From: Salminus brasiliensis
Lineage: Eukaryota > Chordata > Actinopteri > Characiformes > Bryconidae
NCBI RefSeq assembly: GCF_030463535.1
Contig: NC_132901.1
Coordinates: forward strand, 7,039,364-7,103,363
Direction: 5' to 3'
Length of the DNA: 64,000 nucleotides
Of this stretch, positions 42,726 through 56,400 are shown piece by piece. Position 1 is the first letter of the stretch. Each line of letters begins with the position of its first letter. The notes under the pieces were generated by a model, which worked only from the letters and a program-made list of their open reading frames with translations, ran no database searches and was not told the DNA's origin. Position numbers and translations under genes: made by a program.

Positions 42726-45685
42726 GAAAAATCTTAGTGAATGTTAATGTGTTCTGTGGTTGGTTAAACTAAGGGCACCTATTAACTCTTAACTATGCTC
42801 CAGATTCTAAACCTGAAATCATTCAAATGGAGGGGCTCCTTAAGCAAGACTGCATCCAAGGAAGACTGCTTTTCCTGGTTGTTGCGACACTGAACAACCT
42901 CTTTTTGTAGAATCCTTCAAACCTAGACAAAACTCTCAGTAGAAACAGCTTAAAGGGCAACATGCTGTGACACTGAAGTTTGTAAATTAAATATTGTTTA
43001 GTGTATCTTTAATGTAGAGTTTTTAAATGCAAGACTAGTTAACATTGCTTCTGTAAGCAAGCTGTAATGTGTCTATACAGCCTGTTGACATGTCTGTGTA
43101 GTAACAAAATACATGTAAGAGTACCCAAAGAGGACCCAAAAAGTATGTTACAGTTAAATGAATTACTGAGATTGCAGGTACATTTTAAAATAAGGGTTAG
43201 TGGTGGCAGGATTGTGTTAACACTTAAGATTTTCACTCCTTTCACCCAGTCAGAAAACACAGTACACAGATCAGTCACACACTACAGCAGCAGCAGCAGC
43301 ATCATCTGATCCGCACTACGTTTGCTTTCAGTTAGTGTTTTTGTTCTTACCTTACTCTCCTACTTCATTCCCACCAAAGTTGAGATGTTTGTGCTTGAGA
43401 GATGCTGCTTATAACATGGTTTGTGGTGTTTTTTTATTTGACTCCAAACACAGAATTACTTGAGTATTAATAGCATCCCACTTGAAGATAATTCCACCAT
43501 TGATGCCGTTTTCTACAACCCATCTGTTGCTAAATTAGTGTATGGTTGTTTGTACTAATAGTAGTGTTAATCACAATAACGTCATTTAAATCTTATATAT
43601 CCACGCCAAAAAATGTATACTGCCCTGCTAGAAAGAGACCACCCCACCTAAAAAGGTTTTGTTCCAGCAGTAATCATACACATGATGGTACTTTTATTTT
43701 ATTTTTTAAATTTTATTTATTTATTTATTTATTTTTATTTTTTTGCATTTCATGTAGACAGAACTGTTACATATGACTTCATAGATTCACTTTTTCTTTT
43801 GTCTCTGTTTGACAATATGGCTTTAAAGAGACAAGTGACGGGTAATCTGTAATGGCCTATGTAGTAATAGTATTTTGCCTATTAAAACCTCTTAAATGCA
43901 TGAGCCTGAGAACTGCAGAGCCTTTGCATACCAGCACTAGCAAGGTCTCCTAGGCTGCAGTCATCTTCTTTAAGACACTATTATAGCAACTACATTGAAA
44001 TGTATTCCAAATCTGACCTTTATTCAACTCTTTTGTAATGACCTCTTAAGACAACATGGGAAAGTCATATAGTTACAAAAATAAGTATACTGTATAAGAA
44101 CACATTTTCGTTTATGATTTATTCCTAACCATGACAAATATTTAACACTGGTTTTACTGCATATGTGGGAATATGTGACAAGAAGACATTAGGCATTAAC
44201 ATGAAAAATTATAATACAGGTATGGCAAAATACAGGAAACGTATGATTTTAAAAGGTGGAAATTCTGCACAGAGGACACAAACGTATAGAAAATCAGCTG
44301 TAAGCAGTTTAATGCTGAAAATGTGTACTGCAGTAAAACAGTTCTAGCAAAAGTCACAGTTTAACACTGGCATCTGTTTGTTTCCACAGGGCTATAGAAT
44401 TGAGTGTGAGAAAGGTAAAAAGCTTTTAGGTGAAAGTGTTGTGTCTAAAGATGACCTACTTGCTTAGACCCTAATCACACAACTATTATTTGGAAGTCAG
44501 TATTGTTTTAGACAGTAGGGCAATGGGTTAAGTAAGCTGGGTTTAAGTCTTCTCTTCACAGCTGAAACTGAGACTTAGTCAGTGTTCAGTTTCGCTACAA
44601 GGTGTTGTCAAGTGAGCTTTGTTTGGTGATTGTTAGAATTTCTTTCTTCTGGCAAATTGTGGATTTGTGTCTGCCTCTTTCTGTCCATTTTCTCCAGTTT
44701 CCAAGAGCCTTTTGAAGGTGTAGGGAATTTCACTCACTACATCATTTGTAATTTCTCAAGGAATTACAGTTATTAGAGTTATAATAGTCTATCTGTAATT
44801 AAGTGTCTTTTTCTAGTCAGTATGACAGCAATCCAGGCATGCAATCATGTCTAAATACTGCTGTAGAGACTGCAAAGGGTTTTCTAGTAATCAGACATCT
44901 GAATTGTTTTAAAAAAATTCTTTGAAGCATCATTTACATCCTTTGCTACAGACCAGTTGTAAGCTGTTAATCAATTAAGATAAGATAAGATAGTCCTTTA
45001 TTAGTCCCGCAGTGGGGAAATTCACAAGCATTTACATTATTACATTATTTTCCCCTGGCAGTTTACTGCTTACTTTGGTACCATTTAAGAGCACTGAGCT
45101 TCGTACCATTACAAGCCATTAACTGCAATTGGACTGCTTTAATGTTAGACTAGTAGTATGTTTGCAAGTTGCATACTGGGTATTTTAGTGAAACATTAAA
45201 AGGCTGAAAATGATATAAATGCTAGTTTTACACCATTAAACTTTAAAATAAATATTCTAACAGAGGAATTAAATGCCTTGAATGTGATTACAAACACCCC
45301 CTAGTTATGTGCTGAAATGCAATATCCCATTGTAAAAAATTAAATTCCCTATTTTGTTTTTCTGGTCATTTAAATGAACTAAAATCCGAGCCATTGAATT
45401 CAACTGCCCATCAACTGACTAATCTTATCTGCGAAGGACTGGTGTGGCGGCAGGCTTTCATTCTTAGCAAACAGGGGGAACACCTGATAGAACACCTGAT
45501 CAGTTGCTTGCAGACTGGGACCAGCTGATTACAGTTGGAATTCAGTGTGCTTCTGTTTGATTGGTATAAAAACCTGCAGCCACACCAACACTGCAGGCAA
45601 TAATGGGCATATATTATGTATGAAGTATAAAGCAACATAACTTTTGCAAAACTGAAGTGACTGGTATCACCTGTCTCTTCCATCA
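42726..45685. other. rfc1-mpdz intergenic spacer and mpdz 3' UTR
   Basis: Three kilobases of AT-rich DNA between convergent genes. It holds a TTTA/TTTAT simple repeat at 43696-43745 and a fish-type repeat tail at about 44985-45030. No coding exon was recognised. The mpdz 3' UTR must lie in the right-hand part; no convincing signal was picked out, although minus-strand AATAAA occurs at about 44997-45002 inside the repeat tail. Confidence 0.5.
44978..45055. repeat. Retroelement-like 3' tail
   Basis: GATAAGATAAGATAGTCCTT followed by TATTAGTCCCGCAGTGGGGA resembles a 3' tail found on many fish non-LTR retroelements (recalled from memory, family not assigned). The body of the element is absent. 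Confidence 0.55.
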
Positions 45686-48600
45686 TCAACGTGTAGGGTG
45701 TGTGAGAGAGAGTACAGTGAGTGTGACTGTGCCTCTGGCACATCTTAGAATCTCCACAACTTCTGAGAGTGGGATGCCCTCTAGACTCTGTCCATTCAGT
45801 TCCACCAGCCTATCGCCACACTGCAGACGCCCGTCTTCCACTGCAGCTCCCTGCCCAATGTGACGCACAAAAACATGCTTTCACTTACTAAAACGGCATC
45901 TTAAAGATAGATCATCACGGTCTCATGAAACTGTCTACAGAAGCAATCCTACAAATTGTTGCTGCCGTCTTTTTTTTTTTTTTTTTTTCCTCTGCAGTTC
46001 TCAGTTTTGGCAGAGCTCATAACTGAATGAACCAACACAAATGGTCCAAAATGACTTTCAGTGGACTTATTTTGAAATGTACGTTTGTTTTTTTTTGTGA
46101 CATAAAAGATTTGTGCACAGCACAATGTGACACTTTTATAATTTACTCTTCCAGTTGGTTGGCATTAACTTTATCTCATGCACATCAGTATAAAGGATCA
46201 CCCTCATGTGATTTCCTGTCAAAACAGCCCTAGAAAATGTGGTGAAAATAACACAAAAACATCAACAACTAATGATCAATTTGACTAACTCTAGCATAAT
46301 GATGGTCAGTGTTTCAGGTGCTTGACCCTATTTCGGCCTAAATTGGAGTAAATTTCTCCTTCCACACATGTGAAGCCAGGTATCACCTCTTTTTGAATTG
46401 CCGCTGATGCAGCATCTCTAGGCGGCCAGCACACTATGAGGACAGCACACACTTGCCATCAGAATAGCTTACAAAATAGTGCACAGACTTGAATTCACTA
46501 AAAGCATAGTATGGCATACTATTCATTTGGATGTTACCTTGGGGAAGATGTTCTTGACATAAATGGATGAGTCACCATGGGAACTGGACAAACCTCCCAC
46601 AATGCTGAAGCCTAGACCAGCAGAACCTTGCTTCAGAGAGATAGTCTGGTACTGAGGAGAACTGAAATACACACTCAGATTAGTTTCGATACAGAGTAGA
46701 TGCAGATCATTTTCATTTTTAACTAAAAATGTCTTAGTGTGGATGTAGCCTTACTATAGTCCATTTGTAGCTGCACAATTTATAGCCCCTCCCTATTTAT
46801 TAAAGCAAAGGGACCACTACAAATCACATATTTAGGACACATATTAGGACCTTCTCAGCACAGCAGTACTAAAGGCATACCAACCTGGTTGATGTTTTAT
46901 TTCAGGCTACAGTTTGGTCTACAATTTGGTCTAGCAGTGTAACGGATCATATAAGTAATGGTTTGGATTGTGCTACGGTTTTGTGAGTGACAAATTGGAT
47001 CATTTTTCAGATCAGCAAAAACAGAAATTAGGTAAACAAATTATGCCTTCTGCCTCTCCTGGCACAATGTTTACAAATTGCAAACTGTTGACTGAATATT
47101 TTTGATGCAATGACCTGGCTTGTAACCATTGTATTTTGGATTAGGGATAGTATTTGGATAGCAGTTTCAGTTTTCTCACTGCCGCTCTTGATGCAATCAA
47201 ATTTAGCAGAAGGTCTTTCCTGGATAGTAGAGATATGCTTTCGATATGCTTCATTTCAGAAAAAACAATGAATAAGCAGGTGTGCCCATATTTTTGTCTA
47301 TGTAGTGTAATGTCTGAAAGTATCTCAAGAAGTGTTCCATTTTCTTTATATTATTTTGCCCCAATCTACACACACAACCTGAATTGTGAACCTAAAAAAC
47401 AATCCAGGGATAGTGGTGTTTTGCATCAATGACACTTGTTAGTTGGCAGACTGCTATTATACCCAGCAGAGTCGTGGGACTTGGTAGGGGTGATAAATTG
47501 TGCTCCAACAAATGGGCTACAGTCAATAATGGGCTACAGTCAGAGCACCTATATGGTCCCTAAAATGGATAGGTAATCATTACATACCTAACAAACTGCA
47601 ACTTAAGTGTATATAGATACAACACTAATATTAAAATACCTACAGAGAACCCAGGTGCACAGAAAGAGTACTAAAAAGCACTAAAAACAATTTCTAGTAC
47701 TGTGACTTGGGCATTCTCACTGTGTGAGTGAGCCTGACTTCAATGTGTAAAATGATTAAACAGTGTTGAACTGCACACCTCAGGTTAGTATGCATGGTGT
47801 AGTCCTCTGGAACACCAGGTGAAGACTGATCCCAAGAAGGTTGACTAGCAACACAACGTGGAATGACCTTAAATTGTACAACAGCAAAGTCAATATGAGG
47901 AATATGGCAAAAAGTTTTAAAGTTGCTGTAGAAACAGATATTTTAGGTACAATTACATGATTAGAATGATAATTAGTGAATAAGTATTATGTCACACTCT
48001 CACAGACACACACAAATGCACACCTGCAGTGTGACGGCCCCATTAGGCTTTCTCAGGAGGGTGTGTGCCTCAGTGTGTGAGAGGGCTTTAGCTGACCTGC
48101 CGTTGATGCTAATAATCTTATCACCAACCTGAGAGAGTACCCAAACGAAGAAAAAAAGTGATAGGACCAATGGAGACCAAGTTCTCCAGCACTCTAGCCA
48201 AAAAAGATTTGAGAGACTCTTAAAAATCATCTATCATTTTGTGATTCAGGAAGTGCTGATTGTGGACACAGACACAACAAGACTAAATATGATCGAAATG
48301 TGAAAAATGGCTTTAATTTTACCTCCAGTAGTCCACTGTAGGCAGCAGCTGAGTCTGGGTCTATGGCAGAGACGTAGAGGCCTGCTTCCTCCTTTAAACC
48401 TCCAACTGCACTCACATGCAGCCCCAGTAACGTACCCTGAGGAACAATTCCAGACATCGCAACATTAATAATAAAGAGCAGGCTTTTAGTCATTAGACTT
48501 GAACTAAAAATAAACTTCCTTTCAAAGCTGAACTGACTTTGATTTGACTGAAGTGCACAACAGAAAAACACACCTTCTCAAGTGTGACTGTTCTGGTGTC

Positions 48601-50380
48601 TATGTTACTTTCCACTGCTGGAAACACAGGTGAACGGTTGATTAAGTATTTATATGCATATTAATCACAGACAAACTTTGTTAACCATTGATTACTGATT
48701 ATAATTTGAACTTACACTCATAATTGTCATGAGAAAAGAAAAGAGAGGAATCCACAACACCCACCTGGAAGAACAATTTTGGTAAACAAGTGTGAGAAGG
48801 AAAACCAATGGTCAAATAATCTACTCAGGCCTCAATTCAGAGCTTTACAAGTCTTTACAAAATGGTATGCTTGTATTGATTACATTATACTGTACCTTTA
48901 AGTATAGATACAGTCAAATGCAAAAGTTTGGACATCCCTGGTCAAATTAATATTTTGTTGATTTTCCAAGTAAAAATAAATGCACATCATCTACAGAGAC
49001 ATTTACAAACTTCTGCAAATTTATTGTAAACAAGCACATAATGCAAAATACTACTTAATTTAACATAGTGAAACAACTTAAAGGATTATGGTACATTTTA
49101 TCTCCGATATGTTCAATGAAACATTGACATAGAAATGCTGTATTTAGAATTGTTTCCAGTAGATGATTTGCAAGTAATCAACTACTACTACAACTACTGT
49201 AATTTAAACAATGGTTCAAACTTTTACTAATGACCATTTAGATTGATATGACATTGAGGCCTCTACTTCTGAGATATTCTTGTCTTGTCTTGCATGCGCA
49301 GCTTGTTTAAGGTCTATTCACAAATATATTGAGGTATATATGATATTTAGGTTAGGGAACTATGAGGGCCATTCCAAAAGCTTTAGTTTAGGTCAGTGTG
49401 GATTCTGACCTTTTTAATCATTATTCTGTTGTAAAAACTAGCCTCTTTTCAATTTAAGCTTTTTCACAGATTGCATGGATTTTGCATCCAGGATTTACTG
49501 GGATTTTGCTGGGATTTATTCTGGGATTAATGTCAGTAATAAAATAAGGTTTTCTTTTTGTGAAAAGAACCCTAACAGGAAAAAAATGCTTAAGTCTCAC
49601 TCAGCTTTCAAATAGACACAACCATTTTAAGAGAAGTAAATTAGATGAAGAGAAAATCATATTCAAAATAGATATTTCCTCTGGGGAGATAAAGACCTTA
49701 AAATAAAAGTTTAAATGAACCACTTCGTAGTCTGAACAACACTGTAGTCTGTTGTGTGTGTTTTCACCATATTGCATGTTCTAGTCAACTGTGTTGTCTT
49801 TCTTATTTATATTTTTTTTTACCTGGCACTCATATGAGTAGGTTGGAGCAGCTCTAAAACGTGCCACCTCCAGCACTACTGACCCACTGCAGCTCTGAAA
49901 CACACACACACACACATTAGCCAACATGATCATACGTGATATAGGCTAATTATCTGCATATGTACCATATGTATAGTAAATTGTGTCACTTTTAATGCTG
50001 TTGAGAGAAAGACACCTGTAATAGTGTGTTGGCATAGTCCTGAGTTACAGCTCGGATGTCCTCTCCATTTACAGACAGAATCTGGTCCCCTAGCAACAGT
50101 CTTCCATCTAACTCTACCACCCCACAGTGCGTTATCTCAGAAACGAATATTCCTGTGTCATTTCTGAAACACATTACAAACACAAACAGATTACAGCAGA
50201 CCATATTATCTGTCCCCTCCCTATTTTTTTCCACTACTCATTTAATCTCAGAATCAGAATCAGAATCAGAATCGGACTTTATTGGCCAAGTATGCTTACA
50301 CATACAAGGAATTTGTTATTGGTTACAGTAGCTCACAGTGCACAATAACTGACATTACAGAAGTAACAAACACACCCATC

Positions 50381-50421
<41 letters not shown>

Positions 50422-53400
50422 GACATGCACGCACAGACAAACCTGTAAACTTAACATGTGCAGAGTTGTATATTTAAAGTAAAGTGCTAAGTGCAGCAGT
50501 AAAGAACAGTGCAGACTGGATTAAATAGATATAGATATGGAGAACAGAGGAGTCACTGGTTGAGACGGTAGTACAGATTGTTCTGAGACACTATCAGATA
50601 AATAAAAATGCAGTACAGAGAATGAAGAGTGAGAGAACATCTGGATAGGATGCATGTATGTATCTCTACTTTTTATTCTATTCTTTACTCACAGATTGTT
50701 GCCATTCACGTTCAGCTATTTATTCTCATTTTTGTGTTTAATTTAATTCTTTTGTGTTGCTTCAGGACCTGCACCACTGTGCTGGTTCTCACATTGATCA
50801 CTTTAGTATTTTAATGTCCGCTAAATAACCCTTAAATGTGATCAGTTTGTAAATCAGTTTGTGGACATATATTTTTTACATTCTTCAGTAACTTGCAAAA
50901 AAAATGTTTTTATTGTAAATAATCTCAGTGCATTCATGTTGGTTCATGTGTTAAAAGTGTAATGCACAGCTTTGTAATTTTCAAATTATGTAAAACACAA
51001 AATATTACAAAATACACATAAAAGGCTACTGGCTACTTTTTGCTTGCTAAATATAATTCTGCATACACTTTACACATTAAGGGCTTGTGACCATGCATAT
51101 AGTCCAACTGGCTGACACATAATGTAACAGCAGCGAGACAAACCCTGTCAACATTTCCTCTTGTGCTCTTGTATGTGTTCCATGGGACCTAGCTAAGCAA
51201 GGCACACACTGCAGCTGGGAAACAGAGCCTACAGTGTTGGGTCTTTAGTGCTAGTTAACATTTTTACTGGGAATCTAAGCATTGGTAACCTTTGCACAGG
51301 CCACATTGATCACATTGATTCAATTATTGTTTTACATTAGCTACAGAGGCTGAGTTTACTTATTATGCCTTAGATAAAACATACATTAATTGTATTATTA
51401 TATTTTTAGAAATAATAAACGCTGCAGGAGAATTAGCAAGAGCATAAATTAGCAAGAACTAATGACTTTCAAACAACTGGCCAATAATGTTCAGTATGTA
51501 ATATATCCAGAAAGCCATGTAAGTGTACCTTTTACCCACAATGCTTATCCCCAGGTCCTGCCCTGGTCCTAACTGCAGCTCCACAGTGAAAAGATCCCAC
51601 ATGTCATCATGAGTGTATGTAGTCTGGTTGCGGAAGGTGTGTGAGGAAGGGTTTCTATACACACAGAGGCGCACATGTTGCGGACTCAAGCGCAGGACGC
51701 TCAGAGCCTCCTCGTGTGTGGCCAATCTCAGATCTATACCATTTACCTGGAGAATACAGTAGAGGGTGTGGAGCAAAGCAGCAAAAATTAGAAGATCAAA
51801 AAACATTGTGTAAGTAAAACAGTCATGTTACAGTTTGTGTGACCTATACCTCAAGAATTTGATCCCCAGCCATTAGTCTCCCATCCCTATAAGCAGCGCC
51901 ACCTTCATTTACCTCATGAATCAGAATTGTTCCCTGATAGAGAGGTACAGACAAGCACATAGAAAGACGTTTAACAGTAAGTCTGTGAACATTTTCTATT
52001 CCACATTTGATTTTTTGCAATAACCCAGTACAATCTCTCTGTAAAGAGACTTTGATACTGAACTTAAGTTTAGACTTGACTTGTAGATGTTTAACTTTAT
52101 TCATATAGATGTATAAAGTAACAAGTCTCTGAAATTATGCCTCCATGTTTGACGTGCACTGAAATGATGCTGGATGAAAATAAGTCTCCTGTTATTAAAT
52201 ACCAACCCTAGCTCCTCAAACTGTACTCCCCTACTACTAAAGCAACTGGACAATGCTTGTTGGCTTGCATTAGTGTGCATCAATATTAGCTTGCTAGTAG
52301 AAATAATATTATCCATATCGGTTCCTTCAGATAATTCAGGGGATTATATAGAGGTCTACAGGTATCTGTCACACCCCAAGTACAAATTCAGATTAGGCCA
52401 TGCTCACCAGCAATGTGTTGCAGCCACCGACAATGCTAAGGCCCAGGCCAGAATGTCCTTTACAGATGTCAATGGTGTTAATGCAGCCAGGAATGATGGG
52501 GCATAGCAGGTGGTCAGAGTTCTGGGAGCACGATGAACAGCAAGAGGAGACAGGCAAAACAGTGCCAGAGTGACTGGTTAGAGAGCAACAGGGGGAGGGA
52601 TTATGGTGTGCAGGGCTTTCTGTTTTGTTGTAAGATGTGGGTGGGGTGTGGCAGCTTGGAGGAACAGGACTGGCTGATGAGCTGCGAAAAGCAGGAGAAG
52701 GGCCACCCAAAGATTTCTAATTGGATAACGTGTTGAAAGGACAAAAATGATTGAGACTGCTCCTTTCAGAGGAATTAGCCTTTTGTTTATTCTCTAATAT
52801 TGCCCTTCCTTCCACCTTAAAAGTGAAAGAGGGAAAGAAAGGAAAACAAAACAGAGAAAAACATCTAATTTAAATTGACAGTTTGGTGAAGAATGTAAGA
52901 TCAAATCCAGGCTTTAATATGGCTGTCTCTGTTGGTTTTGTCTACATACATTACTTCATAATATTGTCCATTTGAATAGATAATAGTTTGGTACAGTGGC
53001 AGAAGTGCTAATTGGAGGCTACAAGCTTTCGTTACTTATAAGTTACATTAGCTTCGCAGCGCCAATGCAAACCTTATTTACATGCTGTGTATATGATGTT
53101 ATGTCTGGCTGTTAGTGTTTACCTGGTTTAAGACATCATGCTTGCTTTCTTTGAACATACCAATATCCACAGCTGATGGTGATAAGATGGGACAGCTGTC
53201 TGTCTACAAAACCCAGATGAGGTTGATACAGTGATCAAATGAAGGCAAAAAAAAATTCAAATATTCAATTCAAGCACCTTTGTCTTTCATTATAATTTCA
53301 GTCACTAACAAGTTTGTTTTCATAATTTAAATGTTTTGAGGTTAATGTGAGTCTGAAGTGTTTGTGTTTTAACTGACTTTTTGTGGTAATGTTACCTCTA

Positions 53401-56400
53401 TTACTGGTTCTGTAGCCATGTTTTTCAGTGCAGCTTCACTCCTAATAAATCAATCAAATGTTAGCAGAACAATTAGGAAAGAGTATGCATATATGGGCAG
53501 ACAAGTGTACTGTGTATGGGCTCCCAAATCACTGTTTTTTAAAACATTAATAAAAGGGTTATACATACATTATATATACATTTAAACAAAAACAGGACTC
53601 AAATCACACATTTTAGTGGTTTTATTGGGAATTGGGCAGTTGTATGTATTATGTGTACATGTGAGGGCTTCACCTGGTCAGTACAATCTTAACCTTAGAT
53701 GGAGCGCTGTTGATAATAGCAGCGGCATTCTGGTGACTACGACCGTATAATACTTGTCCATTAATCTGCAACAGACATACACACAAGAGGTCTGGGTGAA
53801 ACCTGTATTAACATTTCTGTTTATGACATCCTAATATTTTCATTTTTCCATTCACACACCACAAATGTAATGTTGGGGGACATCTAGCTTCTCAAATATG
53901 ACAAGTGAGCATATATTGTATTTTTATGTAGGTATTGTCTGCATTTTGTCTTTTGTTTAATCCCTTTGTGCCCATCAGCATTATTTAAAGTGCTTTTCAG
54001 TTCATTTTTTTAGTGTGCACTTTTTAGTTCAAATCATTATTTAGGCAAAACCTCCTCTTTATACTAAGAAAGTAGCTTCAATTAACATGAAGCTGAATGT
54101 AAGAAAATATAAAATATCAGTAATCAGTAGTTTTACTGGTAAACTTACCACAACTTAAAACATAATATGGAAATCAAACATTGCTTCAAAAGAAGGTTAA
54201 TTCCTGTATCTATTACCAAGTCACAGTCATCTCAGAGGAGCTTTTGCTCTCACCTCTAGCAGCTCGTCACCCACATTGATTCGCCCATCAGCAGCAGCAG
54301 CCCCGCCTGGCTGAACCTCAGACACGTACACACTCATCCTCCCGCGGGCTGTGTTTCTGCTTCCTGTCACACACAGTCCCAGACCACAGCTGTGTGTGCT
54401 GCAGTCCAGCTCCACCATTTTCAGTTGTCCAGGCAGACTGCCATACCGCTGCAACATACGACCTACACATACACACAGTCCAAATAGCATATTAAAGGAA
54501 TCATTTACACATTTTATTTTGGGATGCACAGATATGGAAATTATGTGCCGGTTGCCACCTTTGAAGTCTGCATTGACTGACACAGAAGCTCACATACGTA
54601 CTCCAGTATGAAGCTTTTTCCTGTTTGTTGTGTTGTGTAATCTCTGGGGGCCCACTCAGCCTTTCTAAAGCGCTCTTAGTTGACATTCCATCCGTTACCG
54701 CAACCATAGGGCCTGCGGGCAGCCTTAGGGGAGGCGGGATGGGATGGGGAGGTTTCTTTAACAACTTGTTACCTGTAAGCTAGCACAAAATAACAATATA
54801 TATTTATCATTACTGTCACAAAACCACTGAAATTCAGTTAGTGGAAGTACAAGACAGGTGTTCCTAATAAACTCTATGGTGAGTGTATATATACTAGGGC
54901 TAGAACAACCAAGAGGAGCTATAGAAATACACACAATGTATAGCAAACCTTAAATGGGATGGGGGTAAAAGGGTTGGCTTGGGAGAGGCGTATGAATAGA
55001 CTTGGATTCTCACATGTCTACAGGGGTAAAGAAAAACAAAGCATGCTAACTTAACTGCACATGATTTTACTGTACACATACACAGACAAACACATTACAA
55101 ATGAGAGCATTTACACACCAAGTCATTTTGGTGGCTGGTTTGTAATAGATCTTGTTCTTCGCTCTTGGTGACAATGTCTGAAACCTGTGTTAAATAAAAA
55201 ACAATTACAACATTTTCTGGTTGTGTGGGTGTGTGTGTGTGGGGTGTGTGCACGGATGTTTGTTTAAAAAATGATGAGAGAGCAAGATAATTCTGTAGAA
55301 CACCTTTCAATGCAGTTTTTAAAAAGCTGTTTATATCTAAGCACAGATATATGTTAATTAGAGATGTATCAATCCTTCTTACATCTAACTGTATTGTTTT
55401 AAATTTGTTTACCAGCTTATTGTTTATTGTACCAATGTTTCTTGACCAGCAGGTAAGCTTGTGGCTATTGTGTTAGTTTGGGGATGACGAAAGGAAATAA
55501 AGAGATAAGGACACTAAAAGCACTTTTGTTTCAAATAATGCACATTTTAGTGGTGGAACAATATGATGCAAAATCTGATACAATATGATGGTGTCTGGAT
55601 ACAATACATTTTTCGATATAACAATATTTTGTACGGTAAAATGTTCTGAAGTGTTCTATAATACACAGACTAGTTTGTCTAAGATAAAAGGTCCCCAGTA
55701 AAACATCAATCCCTGTCACTCCTACCTCTAACCCCCAAAACAAAACTCATTTTTAATTGATTTATTAAAGCTCAGTCATTTGAGCATGGGTGCATAAGCA
55801 TGACATAATCACACCCTTTGGAGCCTTTCCCAGTCACAAACACAAATCGCACTTCTAATTTGTAATTACTAAAAAAGACGATAAGTGTGCTTTCACATAC
55901 TCTTCACATTCTTCTTGGTATCACAGTATCATCTGGCCAGAGCATGCATCAAACCCCTGTGTTCAGGGGTCAAGATAGTGTTAGCATTTGACCCTCATGT
56001 GTGGTGTTATTTGCTACAAAAGTTTTTTAAAACCTACCTTGACATTTACCAAAAACTACCTAAAGCAAGACATACTGAAACTTCGGAATGGCCCTTACAG
56101 TTTCCAGACCTAAATATCAAATAAGCTGTGCAGCAAAATGATCCAGGAATATCTCAGAACTACATGACTTCTGCAAAGAAACATTTGCAGAGAAACATTT
56201 GCACAGGCCAAATTAATTCTTTAAAATGTTTATGTTCTGAATAAGTGTAAATTAGGATTTGCCAAAATACTGTGTTTTGTATTGGATTAGCTACAAAGGC
56301 TGTGTTTACTACTTGTCAATAAAAATAATGACAAAACAAATGTATACTATTAGGCATAATTTAGCCACTCTTTACTTCTGTTCTATCAAAAAATAAAATC

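Noticed and set aside
43696-43745. Open frame at 43546-43776
   Set aside because: Its C-terminal half is translation of a TTTA/TTTAT simple repeat and the rest has no recognisable homologue.
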